The position numbers were made by a program, and so were the translations under genes. Below the pieces are notes generated by a model, which was given only the letters and a program-made list of their open reading frames with translations, searched no databases and was not told the DNA's origin. From Sphingomonas oligoaromativorans (GTDB taxonomy: Bacteria > Pseudomonadota > Alphaproteobacteria > Sphingomonadales > Sphingomonadaceae), in the NCBI RefSeq assembly GCF_011762195.1, contig NZ_JAASQK010000004.1:1-64000 (forward strand): a stretch of DNA of 64,000 bases. Reading direction: 5' to 3'. Below are positions 1 through 7,644 of the stretch, one piece after another. Every line of letters starts with the position of its first letter. Within the stretch, counting starts at the first letter, position 1.

Positions 1-66
1 CGCCAAGCGCGCGTGCCTAGACCAACGGGATGAGGGGTCCCCTTTCGACGCCTATCACCCCGCTAA

Positions 67-354
67 CGGGGTCCTTTTTCCACGCTGATCCACACCTACA
101 CGGATACGCGAGACCTGCCTGTTCAGGGCGGGAATCCGCTCAAGAATGCCCATGTCAACGCGTGTGACCGGGCAGGGGTTGCCAACTTCACGGTCCACGA
201 CTGGCGTCACCACTGGGCGAGCCATTGTGTCATGGCAGGCATCGATCTTCTGACCATCATGCGCCTTGGTGGATGGAAATCGCTCCGCATGGTCCAGCGC
301 TACGCAGCCCTCGACACCACGCATATGAAGGCGGCCGTGTTGAAGCTTTCCTGA
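67..354 (+). pseudogene. Tyrosine recombinase (phage-type integrase), C-terminal remnant
   Basis: The frame ending at the TGA at 352-354 encodes the end of a tyrosine-recombinase catalytic domain. It contains the HxxR box (HDWRHH), a GGWKS segment at the usual second His/Trp position and the nucleophile tyrosine in QRYAAL, then about 15 residues to the stop. The frame is closed by a TAA at 64-66, and no upstream frame supplies the N-terminal DNA-binding arm or the first catalytic arginine. It is therefore a 3' fragment and cannot be active alone. The first 20 codons or so of the frame may not be native. It marks an old integration site, and it sits next to three other truncated genes. Confidence 0.8.
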
Positions 355-439
355 GCCATCAAACATCCTTGCTGCCAGTCTTGCAGGGGCTGGCAGCCAC
401 CACGCCCCTGATGCGCTCCTCCTCCAACGCCGCTCATTA

Positions 440-708
440 AAAGACCGGGGACATGTCATCGCCGTCTCTGCAGATGCTGCGCGTCCTTTCGTCTATCTCG
501 CGCCCTCGATAGGGCGGGACGATGATCCCGTGTGGTCGCTGGACGGGACGCACATCGTCTTCAGCCGGGCGCGGGCGGGGTGCCGAGGCTCCTCACGTCG
601 GGATGATCCAGGGCGACGACGATCGCAATGTACGGTTCGACCAAACCGCGGATCTCGCCCGGCGGCTGACTAAAGCGGGTGTCCCCTTCGAGGGAATGGT
701 GAAGCGCT
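440..708 (+). pseudogene. S9 (prolyl oligopeptidase-type) peptidase, two out-of-frame remnants
   Basis: Two pieces of one S9-type peptidase lie together in different frames. The first (about 443-575) reads as a beta-propeller blade with the signature DPVWSLDGTHIVFSR. The second (about 600-708) reads as the end of the alpha/beta-hydrolase domain, with IQGDDDRNVRFDQT and DLARRLTKAGVPFE. This matches the IHGDDDRNV segment that carries the catalytic Asp region in the family. Several hundred residues, including the nucleophile serine region, are missing between the pieces. The assignment rests on motif recognition, and the exact ends are approximate. Confidence 0.65.
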
Positions 709-749
709 GCGTGTCGAGTTGGAGAATGAGGGGCATGACTGGAACGCTC

Positions 750-990
750 TCCCGACCCCGGCTCGGCTATATCCTCATGCATCGGAGCCGTGAGCCCGTG
801 CGGCAGCACATGAGCGGCGGCGGCCTGCATCTTGTTCTTCCAGCCCGAGACGATGTCGCCGCCGTCCTTCATCATGTGCGTCCAGCCGTCCTTTGCGACC
901 CTGGCGGGGTCGTCTTTCTTGGTGGTGCCGACGCTGGTGTCACCCAACTCCGCTCGGTCGAAGAACTCGGTTTCGGTGGTGCCCGGCAAG
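750..990 (-). pseudogene. SDR family oxidoreductase, C-terminal remnant
   Basis: Read on the minus strand, this stretch gives PGTTETEFFDRAELGDTSVG followed by KKDDPARVAKDGWTHMM, GDIVSGWKNK and a final AEPGSG. This is the usual tail of a bacterial short-chain dehydrogenase subgroup (PGxTxTEFFERA, then a DDPA segment, then VVxGWKNK and AEPGS). The Rossmann fold, the TGxxxGIG motif and the YxxxK catalytic pair are absent. The fragment starts abruptly at about 990, exactly where the neighbouring reductase fragment on the other strand begins. That points to a rearrangement junction. Confidence 0.65.
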
Positions 991-1303
991 GTCCGTGGCG
1001 AAAGCTCCACCGACGCCATGATCGCTGTTCTCAAGGCCGCGTTCGAGGCGAAGGGCGCGACGGTCGAGGAGACGATCCGCACCGCGGCGCTGAACATCAA
1101 GGCAGGTGTGACGTCGGACGAAGGCGAGGGCGACGACTGGCCCAGGTGCGCCGCAAAATCCTCGCGGCCGACGTACTGATCCTCGGTACTCTGATCTGGA
1201 TGGGCTCGGCAGGCAGCATCGTCAAGCGGGTGATGGAGCGGATGGATGCCTTCCTGGAAGAGACCGATGGTCAGGGGCGGAAGCCGAGCTATGGGCTGCA
1301 TAT
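986..1303 (+). pseudogene. Flavodoxin/NADPH-dependent FMN reductase family, truncated and frameshifted
   Basis: The plus strand encodes GESSTDAMIAVLKAAFEAKG, then NIKAGVTSDEGEGDDW. After a one-base loss near 1142 it continues in another frame as KILAADVLILGTLIWMG, SIVKRVMERMDAF and EETDGQGRKPSYG. These match the SSTDAM...GVTSDEGEGDDWP...ILGTPIWLG...RMDAF pattern of flavodoxin-fold NAD(P)H-dependent reductases. The first strand with the FMN phosphate loop is cut off at the junction near 986, and the C-terminal part is lost after about 1300. It is non-functional as it stands. Confidence 0.7.
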
Positions 1304-1326
1304 TCGGCAGGCACAGTCTTCGACGC

Positions 1327-1749
1327 TCAATATCGTTTGAGCAGAAGGTCGACGCTTCCGTGAACCGTTCGGCCTTTATCGCTAAACCGATCAGGATGGA
1401 GCTCGCAGTCTTTCTCGAGCGCAGCACGAATATCCTCGATCTGTTTGTCGGTAAGATGTTCAATCGCGATGAATTCTTCGCGTGCGCGATCGACCGATCG
1501 AAGCAGTTCGTCAAGCTTGGCCTGCATCGCAGCACCATCGCGGTTCTGACTATTCTGGATCAGGAACACCATCAAGAAGGTTACGATGGTCGTCGCCGTG
1601 TTCACGACCAGTTGCCATGTGTCGGAATAATCGAACACCGGGCCTGATACACCCCAGACGATGATCAGGCTCAAAGCGAGAATGAACGCAATGGGTCGGC
1701 CTGCAAAGGCCGCGATGCGGCCTGCGATTTGGGTGAAGAGGCGGTCCAT
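1327..1749 (-). CDS. Low-affinity iron permease family protein
   Basis: A 140-residue inner-membrane protein with two hydrophobic segments (about residues 15-38 and 48-70) separated by a short loop with a DYSDTWQLVVNT motif. It ends in a charged helix containing the family's KLDELLRSVDRAREEFIAIEHL-type pattern. This organisation (GRPIAF...WGVSGPVFxYSDTWQL...TFLMVFLIQNSQNRD...KLDEL) is typical of the small bacterial proteins annotated as low-affinity iron permease. Transport has rarely been shown for them. The start at 1749 is preferred over the upstream in-frame codons because GGAGG lies six bases before it. The gene is divergent from the gene at 1882. Confidence 0.85.
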   Translation of the reverse strand: MDRLFTQIAGRIAAFAGRPIAFILALSLIIVWGVSGPVFDYSDTWQLVVNTATTIVTFLMVFLIQNSQNRDGAAMQAKLDELLRSVDRAREEFIAIEHLTDKQIEDIRAALEKDCELHPDRFSDKGRTVHGSVDLLLKRY

Positions 1750-1881
1750 AGATCCTCCGGCATGCGCAAACTGTGCCGCCGTAACGGTGGCGGCGGCATT
1801 TGGCTCCGCAGGTAAAATGGGGGGGCGGCCCTGCACTGCTTGGTCGCGGAACGGTACGAACTCCAAGGGGTTCAAACGTTT

Positions 1882-2586
1882 ATGTCTAAGATCATCCCGT
1901 CGCTCTTTCCGTGTAGGTCAAGGTTCGAAGCTGCTTTGACCCGGCGATTGCATGACCATATTGCCGACACGAGCTTCCCTTGCGTAGGGGCCAAGGCGGC
2001 GCTGGCGCGCGGCATGCTGAAAGTCCTCGTGGCCCGCGACCTTGCGAGCGGATGGGACGATTTGCGCATCCATGACCGGCTGCTGAGCTTCGCGGGCGAA
2101 TATCGCGCCGACCCAGGCTTGTATCGCAGCCTTGCCGTCGTTTTCGAAGGGCCGGTCACTATGTCGGAAGCGGAATTCGAACAGGCAATCTGGAGCCGAA
2201 TTCAATCCATGTCCGACAAGGACGTGTGGCGGGGACAGAATTATGACGACACGGTGAGCCATGATCCGGAGGATCCGCATTTCTCTCTCTCCTTTGGAGG
2301 AGAGGCATTTTTCGTGGTTGGCCTCCATCCTCGCGCCAGCCGTCCGGCTCGCCGCTTCGCCCGCCCGGCGATGATCTTCAACCTTCATGCGCAGTTCGAG
2401 ACGCTACGGGCTCAGGGGAAATATGAAGGGATACGCGAAAAGATCATGATCCGTGACGAGGCGCTGGCCGGATCGCGTAATCCCATGCTGGCTCGTCACG
2501 GTGAATCGAGCGAGGCGTGCCAATATTCCGGGCGGACGGTGTCGGCGAACTGGCGATGTCCCTTTCGCTACAATGGTGGCCAATGA
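1882..2586 (+). CDS. YqcI/YcgG family protein, GntA/AglA-type heme-dependent guanidine N-hydroxylase homologue
   Basis: A 234-residue soluble protein of the YqcI/YcgG family. The recognised features are the FPCVGAKAAL segment near the N-terminus, the central DPEDPHFSLSFGGEAFFVVGLHPRASRPARR block and the NLHAQFETLR...YEGIREKIMIRDEALAGSRNPML region. Characterised members (GntA of guanitoxin biosynthesis, AglA of argolaphos biosynthesis) hydroxylate a guanidino nitrogen with heme. The substrate here is unknown. The start at 1882 (MSKIIPSL) is chosen because the 14 upstream in-frame residues look non-native. The stop overlaps the start of the DUF1989 gene as ATGA, so the two are translationally coupled and probably act in one pathway. 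Confidence 0.75.
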   Translation: MSKIIPSLFPCRSRFEAALTRRLHDHIADTSFPCVGAKAALARGMLKVLVARDLASGWDDLRIHDRLLSFAGEYRADPGLYRSLAVVFEGPVTMSEAEFEQAIWSRIQSMSDKDVWRGQNYDDTVSHDPEDPHFSLSFGGEAFFVVGLHPRASRPARRFARPAMIFNLHAQFETLRAQGKYEGIREKIMIRDEALAGSRNPMLARHGESSEACQYSGRTVSANWRCPFRYNGGQ

Positions 2587-3170
2587 ACCCCCTCTCTCGC
2601 ATCCCCGAACGAAGTGGCACGGCCTTCACGCTTAGAAAAGGGCAATTTCTGGTCGTGATTGATCCGCTGGGCCAGCAGGTCGCAGATCTTGTCGCTTTCA
2701 ATGCCGCAGATACGCGCGAGGCGATTTCGTCCGGTCGGACGCTGGATTATGCAGAGAGGATTTATCTGTCGACTGGCGACACGCTGTATTCCAATCGATC
2801 GCAGGCAATGCTCGACATCGTCGAGGATAGCGTCGGTCGGCATGATTTCCTGCTGACACCCTGTTCCATCGATACCTTTCGCCACTTTTATCCTGACAAG
2901 CCGCCCCATCGGGGCTGTTTTGGAAATCTCACGGCGGCGCTCGAGCCATATGGCATTCAGGCCGACCAGATACCGGGAGCGTTCAACTGCTTCATGAATG
3001 TGCCGGTCGACGCAGACACAGGAAAGTTGCGCGTGCTTCCACCGCTTAGCAGGGCAGGCGACCATGTCCGTTTTGAAGCGGGCATGGATCTGATCATCGG
3101 CCTTACCGCTTGCTCGGCCTACGACTCAAATGGAGGAACGTTCAAGCCGATCGATTACCGAATTGAATGA
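2583..3170 (+). CDS. DUF1989 family protein (urea carboxylase-associated / CgdAB-like)
   Basis: A 195-residue protein with the DUF1989 pattern. It has an N-terminal [22 protein letters not shown] strand, the SNRSQAML segment, a GCFGNLTAAL stretch, FNCFMNVPVD, and a C-terminal end with IIGLTACSAYDSNGG. DUF1989 proteins include the urea-carboxylase-associated proteins, some of which act as carboxyguanidine deiminase (CgdAB) in guanidine breakdown. That suggests a guanidine- or urea-like substrate. The ATG overlaps the stop of the upstream YqcI/YcgG gene (ATGA). The coupling to a putative guanidine N-hydroxylase is the strongest clue to function. The precise reaction is not known. Confidence 0.8.
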   Translation: MNPLSRIPERSGTAFTLRKGQFLVVIDPLGQQVADLVAFNAADTREAISSGRTLDYAERIYLSTGDTLYSNRSQAMLDIVEDSVGRHDFLLTPCSIDTFRHFYPDKPPHRGCFGNLTAALEPYGIQADQIPGAFNCFMNVPVDADTGKLRVLPPLSRAGDHVRFEAGMDLIIGLTACSAYDSNGGTFKPIDYRIE

Positions 3171-3479
3171 GCTGGCGTAGCAGCGCACACGGCTCGTCGC
3201 GCAGGCGAGGATCAAGCCATCTTCAATGGAGATTAGCGCGCTGGCGGTGCTCGCGGGGAGGCCGGAGCTGCTGTCACCCGAGCTGACCACTTTCCGCTCT
3301 TTGCCGGTCGGCCTCCTGTCGAGCCAATGAAAAGCAAAGGGCCGAAGAGCAATCCCATGGCTCCCCCCAAAAAATGCGGGAAAAGGAGCTCGGTCGTGAT
3401 GGCTGTCGAGCGTTGCCGATCTTTGGAAGGGTGTGTGCTCGCCGCTGTTGTCCCATGGGGATTGTAAGTCCCGGACCTG
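3171..3479. other. Intergenic region upstream of the SOS-type repair operon
   Basis: About 310 bases separate the DUF1989 gene from the LexA box. Overlapping minus-strand frames encode a short hydrophobic stretch (MGLLFGPLLFIG), but with no recognisable family and no convincing ribosome binding site. I see no supported gene here. Confidence 0.5.
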
Positions 3480-3494
3480 GAACGTATAGTGAAC
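3480..3494 (+). promoter_or_regulatory. LexA box (GAAC-N7-GAAC)
   Basis: The sequence GAACGTATAGTGAAC is a perfect match to the alphaproteobacterial LexA operator GTTC-N7-GTTC read on the other strand. It ends two bases before the ATG of the radical SAM gene. LexA bound here would block initiation directly. The two downstream genes are DNA repair genes, so SOS control is a coherent reading. There is no room for a Shine-Dalgarno sequence between box and ATG, so the mRNA may be leaderless. Confidence 0.8.
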
Positions 3495-3496
3495 AT

Positions 3497-4747
3497 ATGA
3501 GTCATCTCGATCTCCGTGCGAAATTGTCGATCCTCGCGGACGCGGCCAAATATGATGCGTCCTGCGCGTCGTCGGGTACCGCCGTTCGATCATCCGCCGG
3601 ACGCACGTCGGGCATCGGATCGACGGAGGGCATGGGCATCTGCCACGCCTATGCGCCCGATGGCCGCTGCATCTCGCTGCTCAAGATCCTGCTGACCAAC
3701 AGCTGTATCTTCGACTGCCACTATTGCATCAACCGCAAGAGCTCGAACGTGCGGCGGGCACGCTTCACGGCAAAAGAAGTCGTAGACCTGACGCTGTCCT
3801 TTTACAGGCGCAATTATATCGAAGGCCTGTTCCTGTCCTCGGGCATTATAGGCTCTTCGGATTATACGATGGAGCAGTTGGTTGAAGTCGCTCGATCGCT
3901 GCGCGAAGATCATGGCTTCCGGGGCTATATTCACCTCAAAACCATTCCCGATGCGGATCCTGCGCTGATCGAGCAGGCCGGCCGCCATGCCGACAGGCTC
4001 TCGATCAACATCGAATTGCCGACGGAGGCCGGGCTCGCTCGCCTCGCCCCCGAAAAGTCCGCGCCGCGGATCGAGCATGCGATGAGTGCGCTACGCTCGT
4101 CGATCGAGAGCGGGCAGGATGCGCGCCGGCGCTACCGATCTGCCCCAGATTTTGCGCCGGCAGGACAATCCACCCAGATGATCGTCGGGGCGGATGCCTC
4201 CACCGATCGCGATATCGTCGGTCGCGCCAGCACGCTCTACGATCGCTACCGCCTTCGCCGTGTCTATTATTCGGCGTTCAGTCCGATCCCGGATGCCAGT
4301 GCAGTGCTGCCGCTCCAGCGTCCTCCGCTGATGCGCGAGCACCGGCTTTATCAGTCTGATTGGATGATGCGCTTCTACGGGTATGAACCGCGCGAGGTTG
4401 CGGCGGCGGCCGATCCGGTCACCGGCATGTTGCCGCTCGACATGGACCCTAAACTGGCCTGGGCGCTGCGGTTTCGCGATCGTTTTCCGGTCGACGTCAA
4501 TCGCGCCCCGCGTGAGGCGTTGCTGCGCGTGCCGGGGCTCGGCGTAAAAGCGGTCGATCGTATCCTTGCGTCGCGTCAATGGCGTCGGCTGCGACTGGCG
4601 GACATTGCCCGGCTGTCGCGCTCGATCGCGAAGCTCCGCCCTTTCCTCATCGCAGAGGACTGGCGCCCGGTGAAGCTGGCGGATCAGGAGGAGGTGGCGC
4701 TGCGTTCAAAGCCGCGTGCGGAACAGATGGAGCTTTTTGGCGCCTGA
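3497..4747 (+). CDS. Putative DNA modification/repair radical SAM protein
   Basis: A 416-residue radical SAM enzyme of the family annotated as a putative DNA modification/repair protein. After KLSILADAAKYDASCASSG it carries the cluster-binding CxxxCxxC motif (CIFDCHYC), a SAM-type barrel with LFLSSGI and HLKTIPDADP, and a C-terminal helix-hairpin-helix (VPGLGVKAVDRI) suited to DNA binding. The length matches the family. The start at 3497 gives the usual N-terminus; upstream in-frame codons run through the LexA box. The next gene is the usual partner of this family, so both probably form one SOS-regulated operon. The chemical substrate is unknown. Confidence 0.9.
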   Translation: MSHLDLRAKLSILADAAKYDASCASSGTAVRSSAGRTSGIGSTEGMGICHAYAPDGRCISLLKILLTNSCIFDCHYCINRKSSNVRRARFTAKEVVDLTLSFYRRNYIEGLFLSSGIIGSSDYTMEQLVEVARSLREDHGFRGYIHLKTIPDADPALIEQAGRHADRLSINIELPTEAGLARLAPEKSAPRIEHAMSALRSSIESGQDARRRYRSAPDFAPAGQSTQMIVGADASTDRDIVGRASTLYDRYRLRRVYYSAFSPIPDASAVLPLQRPPLMREHRLYQSDWMMRFYGYEPREVAAAADPVTGMLPLDMDPKLAWALRFRDRFPVDVNRAPREALLRVPGLGVKAVDRILASRQWRRLRLADIARLSRSIAKLRPFLIAEDWRPVKLADQEEVALRSKPRAEQMELFGA

Positions 4748-4779
4748 TCCGCGCGGAGCGTGCAGGCTGCCTCACCGGG

Positions 4780-6195
4780 ATGGAGAAGATCGTGCGGGTG
4801 GTCCGCCTCGCCGCAGAGGATGATTTCGAGGGCTGGCGCAGCGCGGCGCGCAGCGCGGCCCTTGCCGGCATTCCTGCTGAACATCTGCACTGGCAGCCGG
4901 GCGAAGCCACGACCGACCTGTTTGCAGCCAGTATCAATTCCGCACCTCTTCCTCCCGTCGCTCCAGCCGACGATTTTGCGGTGCCGCGTCGTTTCATTGA
5001 TGTCGCGAGCGATGCGATTTTGCATGTCGATCCCTCGCGTTTCGCGCAACTCTACGCGCTGTTGTTGCGCCTGCGCGATCACCCCGCACTGATGGGGGAT
5101 GAAGCCGATCCGTCCCTGCGACGGATCTCGGGCATGGCGGCGGCCGTGCGTCGCGACATTCACAAGATGCGCGCCTTTCTCCGCTTCCGTGAAGTGATCG
5201 AGGCGGACCGTACGCCTCGCTATATCGCGTGGTTTGAACCCGAGCATCATATCCTGCGCGCCAATGCCGGCTTTTTCGTTCGTCGCTTCGCCACGATGCG
5301 GTGGTCGATCCTTACACCGCGTGGGTCGCTGCATTGGGATGGCGCGACGCTGCACGAGGGGCCGGGCGCCCACCGCAGTGAAGCTGCCGGCGACGATCCG
5401 GTAGAGGCCGTCTGGAAGAGCTATTACGCCTCCATCTTCAATCCCGCCCGGCTCAAGATCGGGACGATGCTGAAAGAGATGCCTCGGAAATATTGGAAAA
5501 ACATGCCCGAAACCGCGTTGATCCCCAGCCTGATCGCGGGTGCTGAAGCGCGGGAGAAAAATATGGTCGAGGCGGCCCGGATCCGTCCCTTAGGCGATGG
5601 GCGCGCGGCGCTTGAGGCCTTGCGCGAGGAGGCGCTGTGCTGCCACCGCTGTCCGCTCTGGAAACCGGCGACACAGACTGTGTTCGGAGAAGGCCCGGCG
5701 GATGCGCACCTCATGCTGGTGGGCGAACAGCCCGGTGATCAGGAGGATCTGGCCGGCCATCCCTTTGTCGGCCCGGCAGGCAAAATACTTGATCGTGCGC
5801 TGGCCGAAGCCGGCATCGATCGCGCCAACGCCTATGTCACCAACGCCGTGAAGCATTTCAAATTCGAGCCGCGCGGTAAGCGGCGTCTGCATGCCAAGCC
5901 CAACAACGGTGAGATCAGCGCCTGCCGCTGGTGGTTGGATCAGGAGCGGTCGATCGTCCGCCCACGTTTCATCATGGCATTGGGCGCCAGTGCCGCGCAG
6001 GCTCTGCTGGACCGTCCCGTCACCATCACCCGGAGCCGGGGCCAGCCCATCCTTCTTGATGATGAGAGCGAAGCGTGGGTGACGGTGCATCCGAGCTTCC
6101 TGCTACGGATACCCGATGAAACGCGGCGGGCTGAGGAATATTCGAGATTCGTCGCTGATCTCACCGCACTCAAGGATAGAATAACGGCGCTCTAG
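4780..6195 (+). CDS. udgX: DUF4130-UdgX fusion, uracil-DNA binding/glycosylase protein
   Basis: A 471-residue two-domain protein. The N-terminal half (about 1-250) is the putative DNA-repair domain with DFEGWRSAAR, RRDIHKMRAFLRFRE and the WFEPEHHIL segment. The C-terminal half is a UdgX-type uracil-DNA glycosylase with GEQPGDQEDLAGHPFVGPAG, FeS-type cysteines (CCHRC), the loop KRRLH and the motif VHPSFLLR. UdgX binds uracil-DNA covalently through the histidine of KRRIH; here the loop has Leu for Ile but keeps the histidine. It follows the radical SAM gene by 32 bases, the conserved pairing. The start may instead be a GTG at 4792. Confidence 0.92.
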   Translation: MEKIVRVVRLAAEDDFEGWRSAARSAALAGIPAEHLHWQPGEATTDLFAASINSAPLPPVAPADDFAVPRRFIDVASDAILHVDPSRFAQLYALLLRLRDHPALMGDEADPSLRRISGMAAAVRRDIHKMRAFLRFREVIEADRTPRYIAWFEPEHHILRANAGFFVRRFATMRWSILTPRGSLHWDGATLHEGPGAHRSEAAGDDPVEAVWKSYYASIFNPARLKIGTMLKEMPRKYWKNMPETALIPSLIAGAEAREKNMVEAARIRPLGDGRAALEALREEALCCHRCPLWKPATQTVFGEGPADAHLMLVGEQPGDQEDLAGHPFVGPAGKILDRALAEAGIDRANAYVTNAVKHFKFEPRGKRRLHAKPNNGEISACRWWLDQERSIVRPRFIMALGASAAQALLDRPVTITRSRGQPILLDDESEAWVTVHPSFLLRIPDETRRAEEYSRFVADLTALKDRITAL

Positions 6196-6239
6196 GATCG
6201 AGATCCATGGACGGGTTTTCCGTGTCGCTCTCCTCGCGG

Positions 6240-7133
6240 TCAGGCGACACCGGCGCCGCCGGTCACGCCATAGACTTCGCCATTGATGTAGCTCGCCTCC
6301 TGGCTTGCCAGCAGCACATAGACACTCGCCAGTTCAACAGGTTGCCCCGGTCGGCCGAAGGCGCTTGCCTGGCCGAACTTTTGCACCTTCTCCTGCGGCT
6401 GACCTCCGCTCGGCTGGAGTACGGTCCAGACGGGTCCGGGCGCGACGATATTGGCGCGGACGCCGCGCTGGATAAGCTGTTTGGCGAGCGCCTGCGTGTA
6501 GGCGACGATACCGGCCTTGGTGGTCGCATAGTCCAACAGGATGGCGGACGGTTCATAGGCCTGGATTGAGGCGGTCGTGATGATCGACGCGCCGGCCTCG
6601 AGATGGGGGACGGCTGCCTGAACGATCCAGTGCAAGGCATAGAGATTGGTCTTGAGCGTCCGGTCGAAATCCTTGGATGAGACCTCCTCGACGCTTTTGC
6701 GGAATTGCTGACGACCGGCGTTGACGACGAGGATGTCGAGGCCTCCCAGCCCGGCTATGGCCTGCTCGACCAAGCGGCGGCACCACGTCTCGTCGGTGAT
6801 GTCGCCGGGGAGTGCCACGGCCTGGCGGCCATCGTCCTCAATCAGCTTCATCACCTCCTGCGCGTCCGGCTCCTCGTCGGGCAAATAGGAGATGGCGACG
6901 TCGGCACCTTCGCGCGCGAAGGCGATGGCGGCGGCGCGCCCGATGCCGCTGTCGCCACCGGTGACGAGCGCCTTGCGCCCGACGAGCTTGCCCGAGCCCT
7001 TGTAGCTCGTTTCGCCATGATCGGGCCTAGGGTTCATCTCGCGGGCGAGGCCGGGGGCGGCTTGCGGTTGCTCGAGGAAGGGCGGGCGTGGATATTGGGT
7101 GCGCGGGTCCTGCTTGGTCAGACGGTCCGTCAT
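6240..7133 (-). CDS. SDR family oxidoreductase, YghA/general-stress type
   Basis: A 297-residue short-chain dehydrogenase with the N-terminal extension typical of the stress-linked subgroup (TKQDPRTQYP...QPGLxxEMxPRPDHGE). The Rossmann motif is TGGDSGIGRA, the NNAG-equivalent is VNAGRQ, the catalytic pair is Y...K in LDYATTKAG, and the end is YINGEVYGVTGG. It uses NAD(P)H; the physiological substrate is unknown. A ribosome binding site (GGAGGAAAGC) precedes the ATG. It lies downstream of a 31-codon ORF and an EcfG-type promoter, suggesting general-stress control. Confidence 0.9.
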   Translation of the reverse strand: MTDRLTKQDPRTQYPRPPFLEQPQAAPGLAREMNPRPDHGETSYKGSGKLVGRKALVTGGDSGIGRAAAIAFAREGADVAISYLPDEEPDAQEVMKLIEDDGRQAVALPGDITDETWCRRLVEQAIAGLGGLDILVVNAGRQQFRKSVEEVSSKDFDRTLKTNLYALHWIVQAAVPHLEAGASIITTASIQAYEPSAILLDYATTKAGIVAYTQALAKQLIQRGVRANIVAPGPVWTVLQPSGGQPQEKVQKFGQASAFGRPGQPVELASVYVLLASQEASYINGEVYGVTGGAGVA

Positions 7134-7254
7134 GATGCTTTCCTCCGGCGATTCTGAGTGTCAGCCTCTGTTCAGCCTTGGCTGGAGCGACAATTCGGTG
7201 GTTGGTTGGGTTGCGGCGTCCCCTGCTCCTGCTGCCCGGCAGCCAGTCGCGATG

Positions 7255-7350
7255 TTAGGGGCGATCACTTACGACCGCGTCCTTCGGCACCAACAGGCTG
7301 CGCGGATCGGACTCCGCCTCATCTATCGGTGGAGGGGCGCGGCATGACAT
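7255..7350 (-). CDS. Small ORF of 31 residues ahead of the SDR gene
   Basis: On the minus strand a 31-residue frame reads MSCRAPPPIDEAESDPRSLL and ends in VPKDAVVSDRP. It begins about 25 bases after the -10 element of the EcfG-type promoter and sits 120 bases before the SDR gene. GGAG lies just upstream of the ATG, although the spacing is short. No family is recognised. The composition (acidic, proline-rich, no long hydrophobic run) suggests a small soluble protein. It could also be a chance frame in a long leader. Confidence 0.4.
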   Translation of the reverse strand: MSCRAPPPIDEAESDPRSLLVPKDAVVSDRP

Positions 7351-7374
7351 CTCTCCATCGGGTCAGACTGACTG

Positions 7375-7399
7375 AACCGATCCGAGAGGCCGCCGTTCC
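7375..7399 (-). promoter_or_regulatory. EcfG-type general stress promoter
   Basis: Read on the minus strand the sequence is GGAAC, 16 bases, GGTT, against the alphaproteobacterial EcfG consensus GGAAC-N16/17-CGTT. It points at the 31-codon ORF and the SDR gene. Only one consensus base differs. The rest of the 7134-7644 gap shows no other supported gene. Confidence 0.55.
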
Positions 7400-7644
7400 G
7401 GCGTGTTTCGAATTTCGTTGGGATCTAACCGAAGTTAATCAACGTGATGCGATCGATGGAGACCCTCGCACATACGCAATCGTGGTGCCCTTCAGGCCCC
7501 TCTCAATACTTCGGCCACTTCCGGGCGGATTTTTGGCTCTTGCCGAACGCTGCGCAGCAGCGGCAGCGAGATGCGTGCCCCATCGGACGCAAATCGTGCC
7601 GATTACCCCGCGCGCCCGTTTCGGCTGGGCTGCACCGGATCGCT

